This document shows positions 35,137 through 44,005 of a stretch of DNA of 64,000 bases, piece by piece (within the stretch, counting starts at the first letter, position 1; every line of letters starts with the position of its first letter). The stretch spans positions 60,182 to 124,181 of the forward strand of contig JADIYW010000011.1 in assembly GCA_016705125.1 (NCBI GenBank), read 5' to 3'. Made by a program: the position numbers and the translations under genes. Below the pieces are notes generated by a model, which searched no databases, had not been told where the DNA came from, and saw only the letters and a program-made list of their open reading frames with translations. This stretch comes from Bacteroidota bacterium (GTDB lineage: Bacteria > Bacteroidota > Bacteroidia > Chitinophagales > JADIYW01).

Positions 35137-36816
35137 CTAGCATTTGTTAATTTCCTTTCTTTTTGTTAAATATTGTTCAAATTCAATTTGATTTAAATTG
35201 TTCAATAGAAAATCGAGGGTTAATCCTCCTTTTTGAGCTTGGTAAATGCCATATCTAATATCATGAACGCCCTTTAAATTATGTGCATCTGGATTTATTG
35301 CGATTTTAATGCCCTTTTTCATTGCAAAATCAATCCATTTCCAGTCCAAATCTAACCGATGTGGATTAGCGTTTAGTTCTATAATGACATTGTTTTCGGC
35401 ACAAGCACTGATTATTTTTTCAAAATTGAGTGGATATCCTTTTCTAGACAATAACAATCTTCCTGTTGGATGGCCTAAAATGGTTGTGTATTTATTTTCA
35501 ATTGCCTTTATAATTCTACTCGTTGCCTTCTCTTCATCCATTTTTAAAACACTATGAATAGATGCAATTACAAAATCGAAAGTTGATAAAATTTCATCTG
35601 GGTAATCCAAACTGCCATCAAACAAAATGTCGGATTCTATGCCTTTAAAAATTTTAAATGAAGCCAATTTTTTATTTATTTTTTCTATTTCTTCTTGTTG
35701 CTGTAAAACCCGTTCTATTGAAAGTCCATTGGCATAAAAAGCGGATTTGCTGTGGTCGGAAATGGCCAAATATTCAAAGCCTTGATTTTTAACATATTGT
35801 GCCAATTCTTCAAGGCTATTTCCTCCATCGCTCCAATTAGAGTGGGCATGTATTATTCCTTTAATGTCTTTTTCTTGAACTATTTGATTTAAATTTCCTG
35901 ATTTTGCTAATTCGAATTCTATATGATTTTCTCTTAAAACTGGAGGGATAAATGGCAGTTGAGCTTTATCATATATGTCGTTTTCCGATTGGAAGGGAAT
36001 AATTTTATCTTTTATTTTTTCTAAAACTATGTTGGAATGAATACTGTTTCCTGTGGTTTCAAATCTTTTTAATATAAAATCTGATTGGTTTTCTACCAGG
36101 TAAAACTTTCCTCTTATACCGAGTGGCGAAGTATAAACGATTACATTTTTTTCATATGTGTCTATTTTAAATTCATTTTGTTCTAAATATTCAATAAGCC
36201 TATTTTGCTCAATTAATGCAACAAAATCTAGACTTTCAACGGTTTGATTTAATGACCTGAATTCGCCAGTAAAATCAATTTCGATACCTATAAAACTAGT
36301 TTTTAAGTTATTTAAAATCGAAAGTGCAATTGGCTCTAGCCTTGCCCACAACCATTTGTTTTTATTTTGAAATTTGAATTCGATAATAGAAATTAAGTTT
36401 TCTTGAGTCTTTTGACCAAATCCCTTTAAAAGTGCTATTCTGTTTTCCAAACAAGCATAGTAAAGTTCACCTAAGGTTTCAATCTCCAATTCTTTCCAAA
36501 TTTGCCCAATTTTTTTTGGCCCAAATCCTTTCAATCCTAGCATTTCGATCACTCCAACAGGTGTTTTAGCCAAAAGGATTTCCAAATCGGCCATTTTCCC
36601 TGTTTGTAATAACTCTATTATTTTTTTAATTATGGTCTTATTTACTTCTTTTATTTCTGAAATTTCATTAGTTGTAAGGGTACTGATTTCTACCCCATAA
36701 TTTTTTAGTGTTCGAACTGCATAGGTATAAGGTTTTATTTTAAATGGATTTTCATCATGTAATTCCATCAATTGTGCAAGCAAATTAAAATGATTCGAAA
36801 GTTCTTGGTTGCTCAT
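35137..36816 (-). CDS. polX: PolX-family protein: degenerate polymerase domain plus PHP nuclease
   Basis: 559 residues. Helix-hairpin-helix segments at about 90-145 (MLGLKGFGPKKIGQIWKEL, LLKGFGQKTQENL). The palm domain reads GEFRSLNQTVESLDFV at 184-199, where active PolX enzymes have GS..R...ETVKDLDF: the first catalytic Asp is Ser195 here, and the third is also not evident (GKFYLVE in place of a VDLRVV-like strand). The PHP domain from about 320 is complete: HAHSNWSDGG, ISDHSKS, GIESDILF, SIHSVLK, GHPTGRLLL, NPDAHN. It is probably a 3'-5' exonuclease or phosphoesterase in repair rather than a polymerase. Confidence 0.88.
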   Translation of the reverse strand: MSNQELSNHFNLLAQLMELHDENPFKIKPYTYAVRTLKNYGVEISTLTTNEISEIKEVNKTIIKKIIELLQTGKMADLEILLAKTPVGVIEMLGLKGFGPKKIGQIWKELEIETLGELYYACLENRIALLKGFGQKTQENLISIIEFKFQNKNKWLWARLEPIALSILNNLKTSFIGIEIDFTGEFRSLNQTVESLDFVALIEQNRLIEYLEQNEFKIDTYEKNVIVYTSPLGIRGKFYLVENQSDFILKRFETTGNSIHSNIVLEKIKDKIIPFQSENDIYDKAQLPFIPPVLRENHIEFELAKSGNLNQIVQEKDIKGIIHAHSNWSDGGNSLEELAQYVKNQGFEYLAISDHSKSAFYANGLSIERVLQQQEEIEKINKKLASFKIFKGIESDILFDGSLDYPDEILSTFDFVIASIHSVLKMDEEKATSRIIKAIENKYTTILGHPTGRLLLSRKGYPLNFEKIISACAENNVIIELNANPHRLDLDWKWIDFAMKKGIKIAINPDAHNLKGVHDIRYGIYQAQKGGLTLDFLLNNLNQIEFEQYLTKRKEINKC

Positions 36817-36899
36817 ATTTTGTTAAATTAATTTAAAAAAACAAAGGACAAAAAAAAATGTTACTTATTCACTAATTTTACCAGCAAAAAATATAAATA

Positions 36900-38267
36900 A
36901 TGGATTTTATAAAGCAAAACATTGATAAATATAAAGACAGATATATTGAAGAATTATTGGAATTACTAAGGATTCCATCGGTAAGTGCCGACCCAAAATA
37001 CAAAGAAGCTTGTTTTGCAACGGCCGAAGCGGTTTCACATAAAATGAAAGATGCTGGTTTGGATAATGTAGAAATTATGTCGACACCTGGTTTTCCTGTT
37101 GTTTATGGCGAGAAAATGATAGACAAAAATTTGCCTACTATTTTGGTTTATGGCCATTATGATGTACAACCTGCTGATCCATTAAATTTGTGGCATTCGC
37201 CGCCATTTGAGCCTATAATTAAAGATGAAAAAATATTTGCCCGTGGAGCTTGCGATGATAAAGGACAAATGTTTATGCATGTAAAAGCGCTTGAAATAAT
37301 GCTTGAAAATAATGCATTGCCGTGTAATGTAAAAATGATTGTAGAAGGCGAGGAAGAAGTTGGAAGCGATAATTTGGGTGAATTTATAGCCAAATACAAG
37401 GAAAAATTGGCATGTGATGTAGTATTGGTTTCAGATACCTCAATAATTGCAAATGATGTTCCATCAGTAACTGTAGGATTGAGAGGTTTGTGTTATATGG
37501 AAGTGGAAGTGACAGGGCCGAATCGCGATTTGCATTCAGGGGTTTATGGTGGAGCAGTGCCAAATCCGATAAATGCACTGTGTGAGATGATTGCAAAAAT
37601 GAAAGATGAAAACGATTATATTACCATCGATCAATTTTATGATGATGTGATTGAATTGAGTGATAATGAACGAAAGGCGATGAATGAGGCGCCTTTTAGT
37701 TTGGATGATTATAAAAAAGATTTGAAATTGGCTGATATACGTGGCGAAAAAGGGTATACCACATTAGAAAGAACCTCCATAAGACCAACTATTGATGTAA
37801 ATGGAATTTGGGGCGGATATATTGGAGAAGGGGCAAAAACGGTATTGCCATCCAAGGCATTTGCCAAAATATCAATGCGTTTGGTGCCAAATCAAAGTTC
37901 AGAAAAAATTGCGAAATTATTTGAGGATTATTTTATCAAAATCGCACCTCCATCAGTGCATGTAAGCGTAAAGGCTCATCACGGAGGCGAGCCAGTGGTA
38001 ACGCCTACCGACTCCGTGGCATACAAAGCGGCCGAGAAAGCAATGGAAACCACTTTTGGCAAGAAACCAATTCCACAGCGTGGTGGCGGAAGTATTCCAA
38101 TTGTAGCACTTTTTGAAGCCGAATTGAATGCAAAAACCGTATTGATGGGATTTGGTTTGGATTCGGATGACATACATTCACCAAACGAACACTATGGCAT
38201 TTTTAATTTTTTAAAAGGCATTGAAACGATTCCTTATTTTTATAAATATTATGCTGAAATGTTTTAG
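36900..38267 (+). CDS. M20 family dipeptidase
   Basis: 455 residues, cytoplasmic, no signal peptide. Co-catalytic zinc motifs: LVYGHYDVQPADPLNLWHS near residue 83, GACDDKGQMF with the bridging Asp, EGEEEVGSDN with the catalytic base near 148, DTS and the dimerisation-domain DLHSGVYGGAVPNP, and the last ligand in DIHSPNEHYG near 430. This is the layout of the carnosinase-like M20 dipeptidases that cut short peptides. Stand-alone gene. Confidence 0.92.
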   Translation: MDFIKQNIDKYKDRYIEELLELLRIPSVSADPKYKEACFATAEAVSHKMKDAGLDNVEIMSTPGFPVVYGEKMIDKNLPTILVYGHYDVQPADPLNLWHSPPFEPIIKDEKIFARGACDDKGQMFMHVKALEIMLENNALPCNVKMIVEGEEEVGSDNLGEFIAKYKEKLACDVVLVSDTSIIANDVPSVTVGLRGLCYMEVEVTGPNRDLHSGVYGGAVPNPINALCEMIAKMKDENDYITIDQFYDDVIELSDNERKAMNEAPFSLDDYKKDLKLADIRGEKGYTTLERTSIRPTIDVNGIWGGYIGEGAKTVLPSKAFAKISMRLVPNQSSEKIAKLFEDYFIKIAPPSVHVSVKAHHGGEPVVTPTDSVAYKAAEKAMETTFGKKPIPQRGGGSIPIVALFEAELNAKTVLMGFGLDSDDIHSPNEHYGIFNFLKGIETIPYFYKYYAEMF

Positions 38268-38377
38268 GTAGAAAGGGAAATTAATTCCTTTAATTTTATT
38301 TTTTCTGCAATAAGTACATTTGATTGATAAAAAAGCGCAATTGGTTGAATAATTTTTAATTCAAAATATTTTCAATA

Positions 38378-38385
38378 TACTTTTG
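38378..38385 (+). promoter_or_regulatory. -7 element of the lipoprotein gene at 38425
   Basis: TACTTTTG, 39 bases before the ATG at 38425. Confidence 0.5.
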
Positions 38386-38424
38386 GCTTCATAATTGTTT
38401 AATTAAAATTAAAAGTATAAAAAA

Positions 38425-39135
38425 ATGAAGAAATTATTTTTATTAGCCATAGCTTCAACAGGATTGTTCGTAGCATGTACACCGGAAAACAACCCTTTGG
38501 TTTTGTCAGATCAAGAAGCAGCTCAATCTTTAGCTTATTCTATTGCTGAAGACCAAAATGGTGTTTTAGCTCAGTTTTCGGATGCCATTAATTATGTTGA
38601 CTCAACAGGTGTTTGCGCTTTTTCGGGCGACTCTTCCATTCATAAAAAAAGTAAGGACGGAGCAAGTTCCATATTTGATTATAATTTAAATTACATATTT
38701 AATAGAACATGTAATGGTGATAATCCAGCGAATTTTACTCTAACAGCAGATGGAAGTGGCTTTTATGATGCTTCAAAAATGTCGGCTACTGACAATGTGG
38801 GTTTACAGTTAAGTATAGCTGGGCTTTCTGATGCAGCGGACTTTTATAGTGTAAATGCGAGTTATACCAGAGTTGGAACATTTAAGTCTAAAATATTGTC
38901 TTTTTTAGGATTTGAAAATGATATAAAACTAAATTTATTTAATATTAAATTGAATAAAGCGAGTGAAAAAGCATTTGCAGGAACAGGTACTTGTAAAATT
39001 GTATCAAATCCTACAGTTGGTAAAACGATTTATTTTAATGCATCGATTACTTTTATAGGACAAAGGACTTCATTTATAAAAATAAATGGCAAAACCTTCT
39101 TATTTGACCTGGTTACAGGAGAAATAATTCAATAA
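38425..39135 (+). CDS. Hypothetical lipoprotein
   Basis: 236 residues with a lipoprotein signal (LLAIASTGLFVACTPENNP), so lipid-attached through Cys18. The rest is predicted mostly beta, with no recognised domain; the sequence around FNRTCNGDNPANFTLTADGS has a second Cys, and CKIV near the end a third. No catalytic motif is seen. It has its own promoter and is followed by the LytS/LytT genes, with no clear link to them. Confidence 0.75.
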   Translation: MKKLFLLAIASTGLFVACTPENNPLVLSDQEAAQSLAYSIAEDQNGVLAQFSDAINYVDSTGVCAFSGDSSIHKKSKDGASSIFDYNLNYIFNRTCNGDNPANFTLTADGSGFYDASKMSATDNVGLQLSIAGLSDAADFYSVNASYTRVGTFKSKILSFLGFENDIKLNLFNIKLNKASEKAFAGTGTCKIVSNPTVGKTIYFNASITFIGQRTSFIKINGKTFLFDLVTGEIIQ

Positions 39136-39238
39136 TTTTTAGAAAAAAAATATCAAGGTAGTGCCAAATTATTGGTGCTACCTTTTTATTTTACCAAAAA
39201 AATGAAAATTCAATAAATCCAAATACCTTTAAATTGAA

Positions 39239-40276
39239 ATGGAAAATTGGCTAATAAATAGAAAGCATCCAGAGAATAGTGTTTTGCTTCATTTTGGAGC
39301 AATATTGGCTTATTTTTTAGTAACTACTTTTCTTTTTTCGGCCAATTTCGACAATAAAGTTGCTTTGGTGAGACAAATGGTTTTTTTTGGAACCGATATT
39401 TTTTACTTCTATTTTGTTGCATATTATTTATTCCCCACTTTTTTCGATAAAAAAAAATATTTCAAACATTTTAGTATTGGCACAATAATGTATGGAATTT
39501 TGGTTTATTTTAGAGGATATGTGGCCATAAACTCCATTTATTTCGACAAAATAGCTAGTGGTTATGTAAAACCACAATTGGTTTGGTTGATAGCAAGTTT
39601 TACTTTATTTGGAAGTATGGCAGTTGCTACGGTATTTAGGCTGATTATCAATTATATGAGGCAGGTGGAAAAGGAGGAAAAATTGGAAAAAGAGAAATTG
39701 ATTGCTGAAATGAATTTTTTAAAAGCCCAAATTAATCCGCACTTTTTGTTTAATTCACTCAACAATATTTATGGTTTAGCTCTAATTGAATCGAAAAAAA
39801 CACCTGAAATGGTGCTAAAATTATCACAATTTCTAAGACATAATTTGTATGATGGAAAGGCTGCAAAAGTTAGTCTGGGAGAGGAAATGAAATATATTGA
39901 AAATTACATTGAATTAATTAGTTTAAAATACGAGCAACCGCTAAATATCGAATTTAACATAAATGAAATTGACCCTAAAGTAAAAATTGAGCCATTATTA
40001 TTTATTAATTTTGTAGAAAATGCATTTAAACACAGTCAAGTTGAAAGTGGAGTAGGAGTGATTAGAATAATGTGTAAAACCACTAAAAATGATTTATTTT
40101 TTTATTGTGGCAATTCGAAACCTATAAACCCTGGAAAAAAGGATTCAGTGGGAGGAATTGGATTAGAAAATAATAGAAAAAGACTAGAATTAGTGTATCC
40201 AAATGCGCATACAATGGAAATTATTGAAACTGATGAAACTTTTACTGTAAATTTGAATATTAAATTGAGACCATAA
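39239..40276 (+). CDS. LytS-type sensor histidine kinase
   Basis: 345 residues. Four hydrophobic helices in the first 140 residues (LLHFGAILAYFLVTTFLFSA to LFGSMAVATVFRLIINYM) form a membrane sensor without a large external domain. A short coiled linker of alternating Glu and Lys follows. The His_kinase domain has the phosphoacceptor region AQINPHFLFNSLNNIYGLAL near residue 170, and the ATPase domain has an N box EPLLFINFVENAFKHS and GGIGLENNRKRLELVY. It is followed by its LytTR response regulator after 15 bases. Confidence 0.93.
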   Translation: MENWLINRKHPENSVLLHFGAILAYFLVTTFLFSANFDNKVALVRQMVFFGTDIFYFYFVAYYLFPTFFDKKKYFKHFSIGTIMYGILVYFRGYVAINSIYFDKIASGYVKPQLVWLIASFTLFGSMAVATVFRLIINYMRQVEKEEKLEKEKLIAEMNFLKAQINPHFLFNSLNNIYGLALIESKKTPEMVLKLSQFLRHNLYDGKAAKVSLGEEMKYIENYIELISLKYEQPLNIEFNINEIDPKVKIEPLLFINFVENAFKHSQVESGVGVIRIMCKTTKNDLFFYCGNSKPINPGKKDSVGGIGLENNRKRLELVYPNAHTMEIIETDETFTVNLNIKLRP

Positions 40277-40291
40277 ATTAAGGAATAAAAT

Positions 40292-41005
40292 ATGCAAAAA
40301 TTCAGTTGTGTTATTGTAGATGATGAGCCAATTGCAGCCAAATATTTAGCACTGTTTGTTGATAAAATTGAGGATTTAAATCTTGTAAAAACCTTTTCAA
40401 ATCCTGTTGAAGCGCTTGATTATTTAGAGAAAGAACAAATCGATTTAGTGTTTTTGGATATTCAAATGCCAAGATTAAGTGGAATTGAAATTGCGAAGAA
40501 AATAAGCCAAAAATCGCTTTTTATTTTTACCACTGCTTATACTGAATATGCAGTTGAAGGTTTTGATTTGGAAGCGACCGATTATTTACTTAAACCAATT
40601 TCATACGACCGATTTTTCAAAGCAAGCAAAAAAGCAATTGATATATTAAAACTTAAAATTAATGCAAGTGTAGTTGGTAAAGAAGATTTTAAAAAGGATT
40701 TTATGTTTGTAAAGGCCAATTTTAAATTGGTGAAAATAAATTATGCCGATATTTTGGTGTTTGAGGGCTGTAGAGAATATATTAAAATTATTACCAAAGA
40801 AGGTAAGCCAATAATCACACTTGAATCGATGAAAAATATAGAAACCCTTATGCCAAAAAGTGATTTTATAAGAGTGCATAAATCTTTTATTGTTTCAACA
40901 AGAAGTATTACCGCTGTTTCGGGAAATACCGTTGAACTAGGAACATTAGAAATTCCTATTGGTGGAATTTACAAAGAAGCTTTAATGGATTTTTTGAAGA
41001 CTTAA
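40292..41005 (+). CDS. LytTR-type response regulator
   Basis: 237 residues. The receiver domain has CVIVDDEPIAAKYL (acidic pocket), DLVFLDIQMPRLSG with the phosphoacceptor Asp near 55, and the late Lys in YLLKPISYDRF. The C-terminal LytTR DNA-binding domain carries FKLVKINYADILVFEGCREY and SDFIRVHKSFIVS. It pairs with the kinase just upstream. Target genes are not visible. Its stop codon abuts the stop codon of the convergent DUF4846 gene with no spacer. Confidence 0.93.
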   Translation: MQKFSCVIVDDEPIAAKYLALFVDKIEDLNLVKTFSNPVEALDYLEKEQIDLVFLDIQMPRLSGIEIAKKISQKSLFIFTTAYTEYAVEGFDLEATDYLLKPISYDRFFKASKKAIDILKLKINASVVGKEDFKKDFMFVKANFKLVKINYADILVFEGCREYIKIITKEGKPIITLESMKNIETLMPKSDFIRVHKSFIVSTRSITAVSGNTVELGTLEIPIGGIYKEALMDFLKT

Positions 41006-41863
41006 TCAAAATTCCTTTAGTTGATTAGCTGTAAATGTATATTCTGGCGTAATTAGCACATTGCCAAAATCGGCTGAATACCACGGTGAAATACCACCAT
41101 CATTGGGGTTTTTAAGTAAATGGATTTCTTGAGCAGGCATATAACTTTGGGCCAATAAAAATAGCGTTTCGCCCGTTTTTTCATTTTTTGCTACATCTAC
41201 AACTATTACTGCATGACCTGGAGATCCGCCTTTGATAAACACATCACCAGGTTTTATGTTTATTGTTTTTTTTTCATTTAATTCTTTTTCTAGGCTTAAT
41301 GTACCAGCATATGAAAAAACTGTTTCTAAATATGACTCAAAATTATTTCTTGAAGTGGAAACGTTTTGGGTTTTTATCCAATTGACATTATTGCCATTAA
41401 CCGATATTCTATAGCCATCAGCCCATTTAGAAAAAGAGCATAAAAAACCATTGGTAAAATGAAATTGAATTTTGTCATAATTGCCATTTTGGTAAAAATA
41501 TTCAGCCCTTAACCTCATAACGGCATCGGCGCATTGTTGCAAATCTTTATTTCCAACAGGCATTTTTATTACAGCGCAATGTGCATTTTGGTTGCCTTTC
41601 AAATCACCATTATATAAGTGTACTTTTGAGTCGTTTTGCATAAGTGGCAGATTGCGAAGGAATTGCCCAAAATTATTTTCAATATTAGATACTTTTTTAA
41701 AACCTTTTGGCGTCAAAAATCTTCCATCCAAAGTGTTTGAATCTGGGTTTAAAAGGGTTGTGGTTTTTGAGCTGAAAAAACTTATTTTATGCTCGTTCGT
41801 AGCATTCTCTTGTCTATTACAAGCCATTAAACATAAAGAAAGTAAAAGGTGTAACAATTTCAT
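41006..41863 (-). CDS. DUF4846 lipoprotein
   Basis: 285 residues with a lipoprotein-like signal (LLHLLLSLCLMACNRQ). The central pattern VHLYNGDLKGNQNAHCAVIK, then QCADAVMRLRAEYFY, then HFTNGFLCSFSKWADGYR, and the late KPGDVFIKGGSPGHAVIVVD are DUF4846 features. The final GHAVIVVD segment recalls NlpC-like or cysteine-peptidase folds, but no full triad is clear. The role is unknown. Confidence 0.82.
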   Translation of the reverse strand: MKLLHLLLSLCLMACNRQENATNEHKISFFSSKTTTLLNPDSNTLDGRFLTPKGFKKVSNIENNFGQFLRNLPLMQNDSKVHLYNGDLKGNQNAHCAVIKMPVGNKDLQQCADAVMRLRAEYFYQNGNYDKIQFHFTNGFLCSFSKWADGYRISVNGNNVNWIKTQNVSTSRNNFESYLETVFSYAGTLSLEKELNEKKTINIKPGDVFIKGGSPGHAVIVVDVAKNEKTGETLFLLAQSYMPAQEIHLLKNPNDGGISPWYSADFGNVLITPEYTFTANQLKEF

Positions 41864-41910
41864 TTTTCAGGTATAACGCTGATTTGATGATATTATTTTA
41901 TTTATTTGAA

Positions 41911-42333
41911 TTAATTATTACATTTACTACAAATGCCTTCTAAAAGCAAATTTGCCGCATTTATTGTATAGCCCATTGGAACTTTAACTTTCGGAATTTG
42001 GGCATGATGCAAACATTCAATTTTCGAACAAATAGTGCATTTGAAATGCACATGATTATCATTGTGTTGATGTACCTCGCAGTGGTCATCATTACAAACA
42101 GCATATTTTGCACTACCTGAGTCATCTAATACTTTGTGTAAAATGCCATTTTCAATAAAAGAATTAATTGTCCTATATAAAGTAACCCTATCAAATTGAT
42201 TATTAAAATATTGTTCCAAATTGGCATGTGATAGTGCCGAATTGCTTTCTTTAAAATAAGATAAAACTGCAATTCTTATAGGAGTATTTCTTAATTTGTG
42301 TTCTTTTAAAATTTTTTCGGCAATTATTTTCAT
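41911..42333 (-). CDS. Fur-family regulator, probably Zur-like
   Basis: 140 residues. The N-terminal winged helix (LRNTPIRIAVLSYF, then LSHANLEQYFNNQFDRVTLY) is followed by the dimerisation domain with a His-rich metal site (CEVHQHNDNHVHF) and two CxxC zinc motifs, CTICSK and the final CSKC. Fur-family proteins repress metal genes when loaded with metal. Zinc sensing is inferred from the MerC-domain neighbour and the strong paired operator between the two genes; iron or peroxide sensing cannot be ruled out by sequence alone. Confidence 0.88.
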   Translation of the reverse strand: MKIIAEKILKEHKLRNTPIRIAVLSYFKESNSALSHANLEQYFNNQFDRVTLYRTINSFIENGILHKVLDDSGSAKYAVCNDDHCEVHQHNDNHVHFKCTICSKIECLHHAQIPKVKVPMGYTINAANLLLEGICSKCNN

Positions 42334-42350
42334 TTTTTTTAATTTTTATT

Positions 42351-42365
42351 TGCAATTTAGTTGCA
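42351..42365. promoter_or_regulatory. Palindromic operator 1 (TGCAA-N5-TTGCA)
   Basis: TGCAATTTAGTTGCA, a TGCAA-N5-TTGCA palindrome, lying in the gap between the Fur-family gene and the MerC-domain gene, 17 bases before the regulator's start codon. Its half sites match those of operator 2. Confidence 0.75.
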
Positions 42366-42371
42366 TTTAAT

Positions 42372-42379
42372 TACCTTTG
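42372..42379 (+). promoter_or_regulatory. -7 element of the MerC-domain gene
   Basis: TACCTTTG, placed between the two palindromic operators, 18 bases before the ATG at 42398. A protein bound at either palindrome would overlap the promoter or the start of the transcript. Confidence 0.65.
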
Positions 42380-42382
42380 TAG

Positions 42383-42397
42383 TGCAACAATATTGCA
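42383..42397. promoter_or_regulatory. Palindromic operator 2, abutting the MerC start codon
   Basis: TGCAACAATATTGCA, the same TGCAA-N5-TTGCA form as operator 1, centred 32 bases from it, which is about three helix turns. It ends immediately before the ATG at 42398. Confidence 0.78.
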
Positions 42398-42796
42398 ATG
42401 GAAGGAAATTCAAAAATAAAGATAGGAAAATTTGCTAAAGCAAGTATGGTTTTGTCAGTAGGATGCGCCATTCATTGTGTAGTTTCGCCATTTCTTTTTT
42501 TGTTTTTACCTTTTTTTAACCATTCTGCAGACGGTTTGGACCATACTTTTGATTTGATTTTAATCTGTTTTGCTGGTATTTTGGGTTTTTCAGCCCTTTT
42601 ACATAGTTTTAAAGGCCATCACCAAAATCCTTTTCCAATCAAAGTTTTCTCTATTGGATTTTTATGTATGTTTGTTTCCATTTTTTTGCATAATCCTTTT
42701 TTACATTTGCCTTTAATGGTAATTGGTTCAATTATTTGTGGATTTGCCCAATTCTACAATCTAAAAATTGCACACCTGAATGGTGCAAATCACTAA
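42398..42796 (+). CDS. MerC-domain membrane protein
   Basis: 132 residues with four hydrophobic helices. The first has SVGCAIHCVVSPFLFLFLPF, the Cys-x3-His-Cys motif of the MerC mercury-transport domain. A MerC domain with a Fur-type regulator is a recurring pair, and I read it as metal (probably zinc) handling rather than mercury resistance, because no mer genes are near. Its stop codon overlaps that of the convergent kinase gene. Confidence 0.85.
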   Translation: MEGNSKIKIGKFAKASMVLSVGCAIHCVVSPFLFLFLPFFNHSADGLDHTFDLILICFAGILGFSALLHSFKGHHQNPFPIKVFSIGFLCMFVSIFLHNPFLHLPLMVIGSIICGFAQFYNLKIAHLNGANH

Positions 42797-43431
42797 TCGT
42801 GAAGATTTACAAAGTTTATTCCGTTTTTGTATTCCTTATCAAAAAGTCCTAGTAATTGTTTGTAAGCAAATGCATTCGAAACCCAATCAATATTATTAAC
42901 ATCCACAACAACTACTTTAAAATCGTGGTTTTGTTTAAAATATTCGAAATACATTCTTTCAATACGATTTAAATATACTTTCGAAATCCCTTGTTCGTAA
43001 GATCGGCCTCTTTCTTTTATATTTTTTGCCAATTGAGTAGGGTCGGCGTGTAAATAAAAAATAATATCTGGTTTAGGTATTTTTTTTGAAACTAGATGAA
43101 AAAAGTGTCTATATAATTGATAGTCCGTTTTGTTTAGGTTGATTTTAGCAAACAAAAGACATTTTTCAAACATATAATCTGTTACAGAAAAATTTGAAAA
43201 AATATTAGGCTCACTCAATATTCTATTTAATTGTTGGTATCGTTCTAACAGAAAACTTACTTCCAATTGCAAGGCAAACTTTTCAGGCTCTTCATAAAAC
43301 TTAGATAAATAGGGGTTGTCATCAAATTTTTCTAAAATTATTGAACCACCAAATTCTTCAGCAAGTAATTTAGCTAAGGTTGTTTTTCCAGCCCCAATAT
43401 TTCCTTCAATACACACAAACCTATAAATCAT
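42793..43431 (-). CDS. Deoxynucleoside kinase
   Basis: 212 residues of the thymidine/deoxynucleoside kinase family. The P-loop is FVCIEGNIGAGKTTLAKLL near residue 7. A KFDDNPYLSKFYEEPEKF segment with the following helix fits the nucleoside pocket, and ERGRSYEQGISKVYL near 148 is the lid. It phosphorylates deoxynucleosides for salvage; specificity is not readable here. It overlaps folK by 4 bases (ATGA), so the two are co-transcribed. Confidence 0.88.
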   Translation of the reverse strand: MIYRFVCIEGNIGAGKTTLAKLLAEEFGGSIILEKFDDNPYLSKFYEEPEKFALQLEVSFLLERYQQLNRILSEPNIFSNFSVTDYMFEKCLLFAKINLNKTDYQLYRHFFHLVSKKIPKPDIIFYLHADPTQLAKNIKERGRSYEQGISKVYLNRIERMYFEYFKQNHDFKVVVVDVNNIDWVSNAFAYKQLLGLFDKEYKNGINFVNLHD

Positions 43432-43916
43432 CTAAACTCTATTTTTTTTACTACTAACGAATCTTTACATAATAATTGCAAATCTGATATTTTTTTTTGT
43501 AAAATAGGATGAAATAGTTTTGGATTTAATTCAATTAATGGAGTTAACACAAAATTTCTATCTTGCATTCTTGGATGTGGGATTTGTAATGAATTAGAAT
43601 CGATAAGCATATTTCCCCACAAAATTACATCAATATCGATAGTTCGAGGCAAATATTTGCCTTTTTCTTTTCTTCCTAATTGTTTTTCAATCTTTTTTAG
43701 CTTATTCATCAACTGAAAAGGCTTTTGGGGATATTCCATTTCCAAAGCAACATTATAGTAAGACATTTGATGACTAACACCCCAAGGTTCGGTTTCGAAA
43801 AATGAGGAAACACGAATGTTATTAAATCCCAATAAAGAAATTTTGTCAATTGCTTTTTGAATATAAAACCGCCTATTTCCTATGTTAGAGCCTAATATTA
43901 AATAAACCTTTGACAA
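43428..43916 (-). CDS. folK: 2-amino-4-hydroxy-6-hydroxymethyldihydropteridine pyrophosphokinase
   Basis: 162 residues. Transfers pyrophosphate from ATP to the pterin in folate synthesis. N-terminal VYLILGSNIGNRRFYIQKA, the substrate segment SSFFETEPWG, then RKEKGKYLPRTIDIDVILWG with the catalytic residues, and the HPRMQDRNFVLTPLIEL block are all present. The start is a TTG at 43916; it gives the normal N-terminus, and no ATG is available nearby. Confidence 0.93.
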   Translation of the reverse strand: MSKVYLILGSNIGNRRFYIQKAIDKISLLGFNNIRVSSFFETEPWGVSHQMSYYNVALEMEYPQKPFQLMNKLKKIEKQLGRKEKGKYLPRTIDIDVILWGNMLIDSNSLQIPHPRMQDRNFVLTPLIELNPKLFHPILQKKISDLQLLCKDSLVVKKIEFR

Positions 43917-43978
43917 GCTGTGATAATAATTTTAGTTAAAGATGAACTTTTTCATTTAAGTATTCATTATTAATATTG

Positions 43979-43986
43979 TAATTTTG
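43979..43986 (+). promoter_or_regulatory. -7 element of the sppA promoter
   Basis: TAATTTTG, 19 bases before the sppA ATG at 44006. Confidence 0.5.
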
Positions 43987-44005
43987 CATAAAATTAAAAT
44001 TGACT

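Noticed and set aside
42398..42796. Mercury resistance operon
   Set aside because: Only a MerC domain is present. There is no merR, merA, merP or merT, and the neighbour is a Fur-family regulator with zinc motifs.
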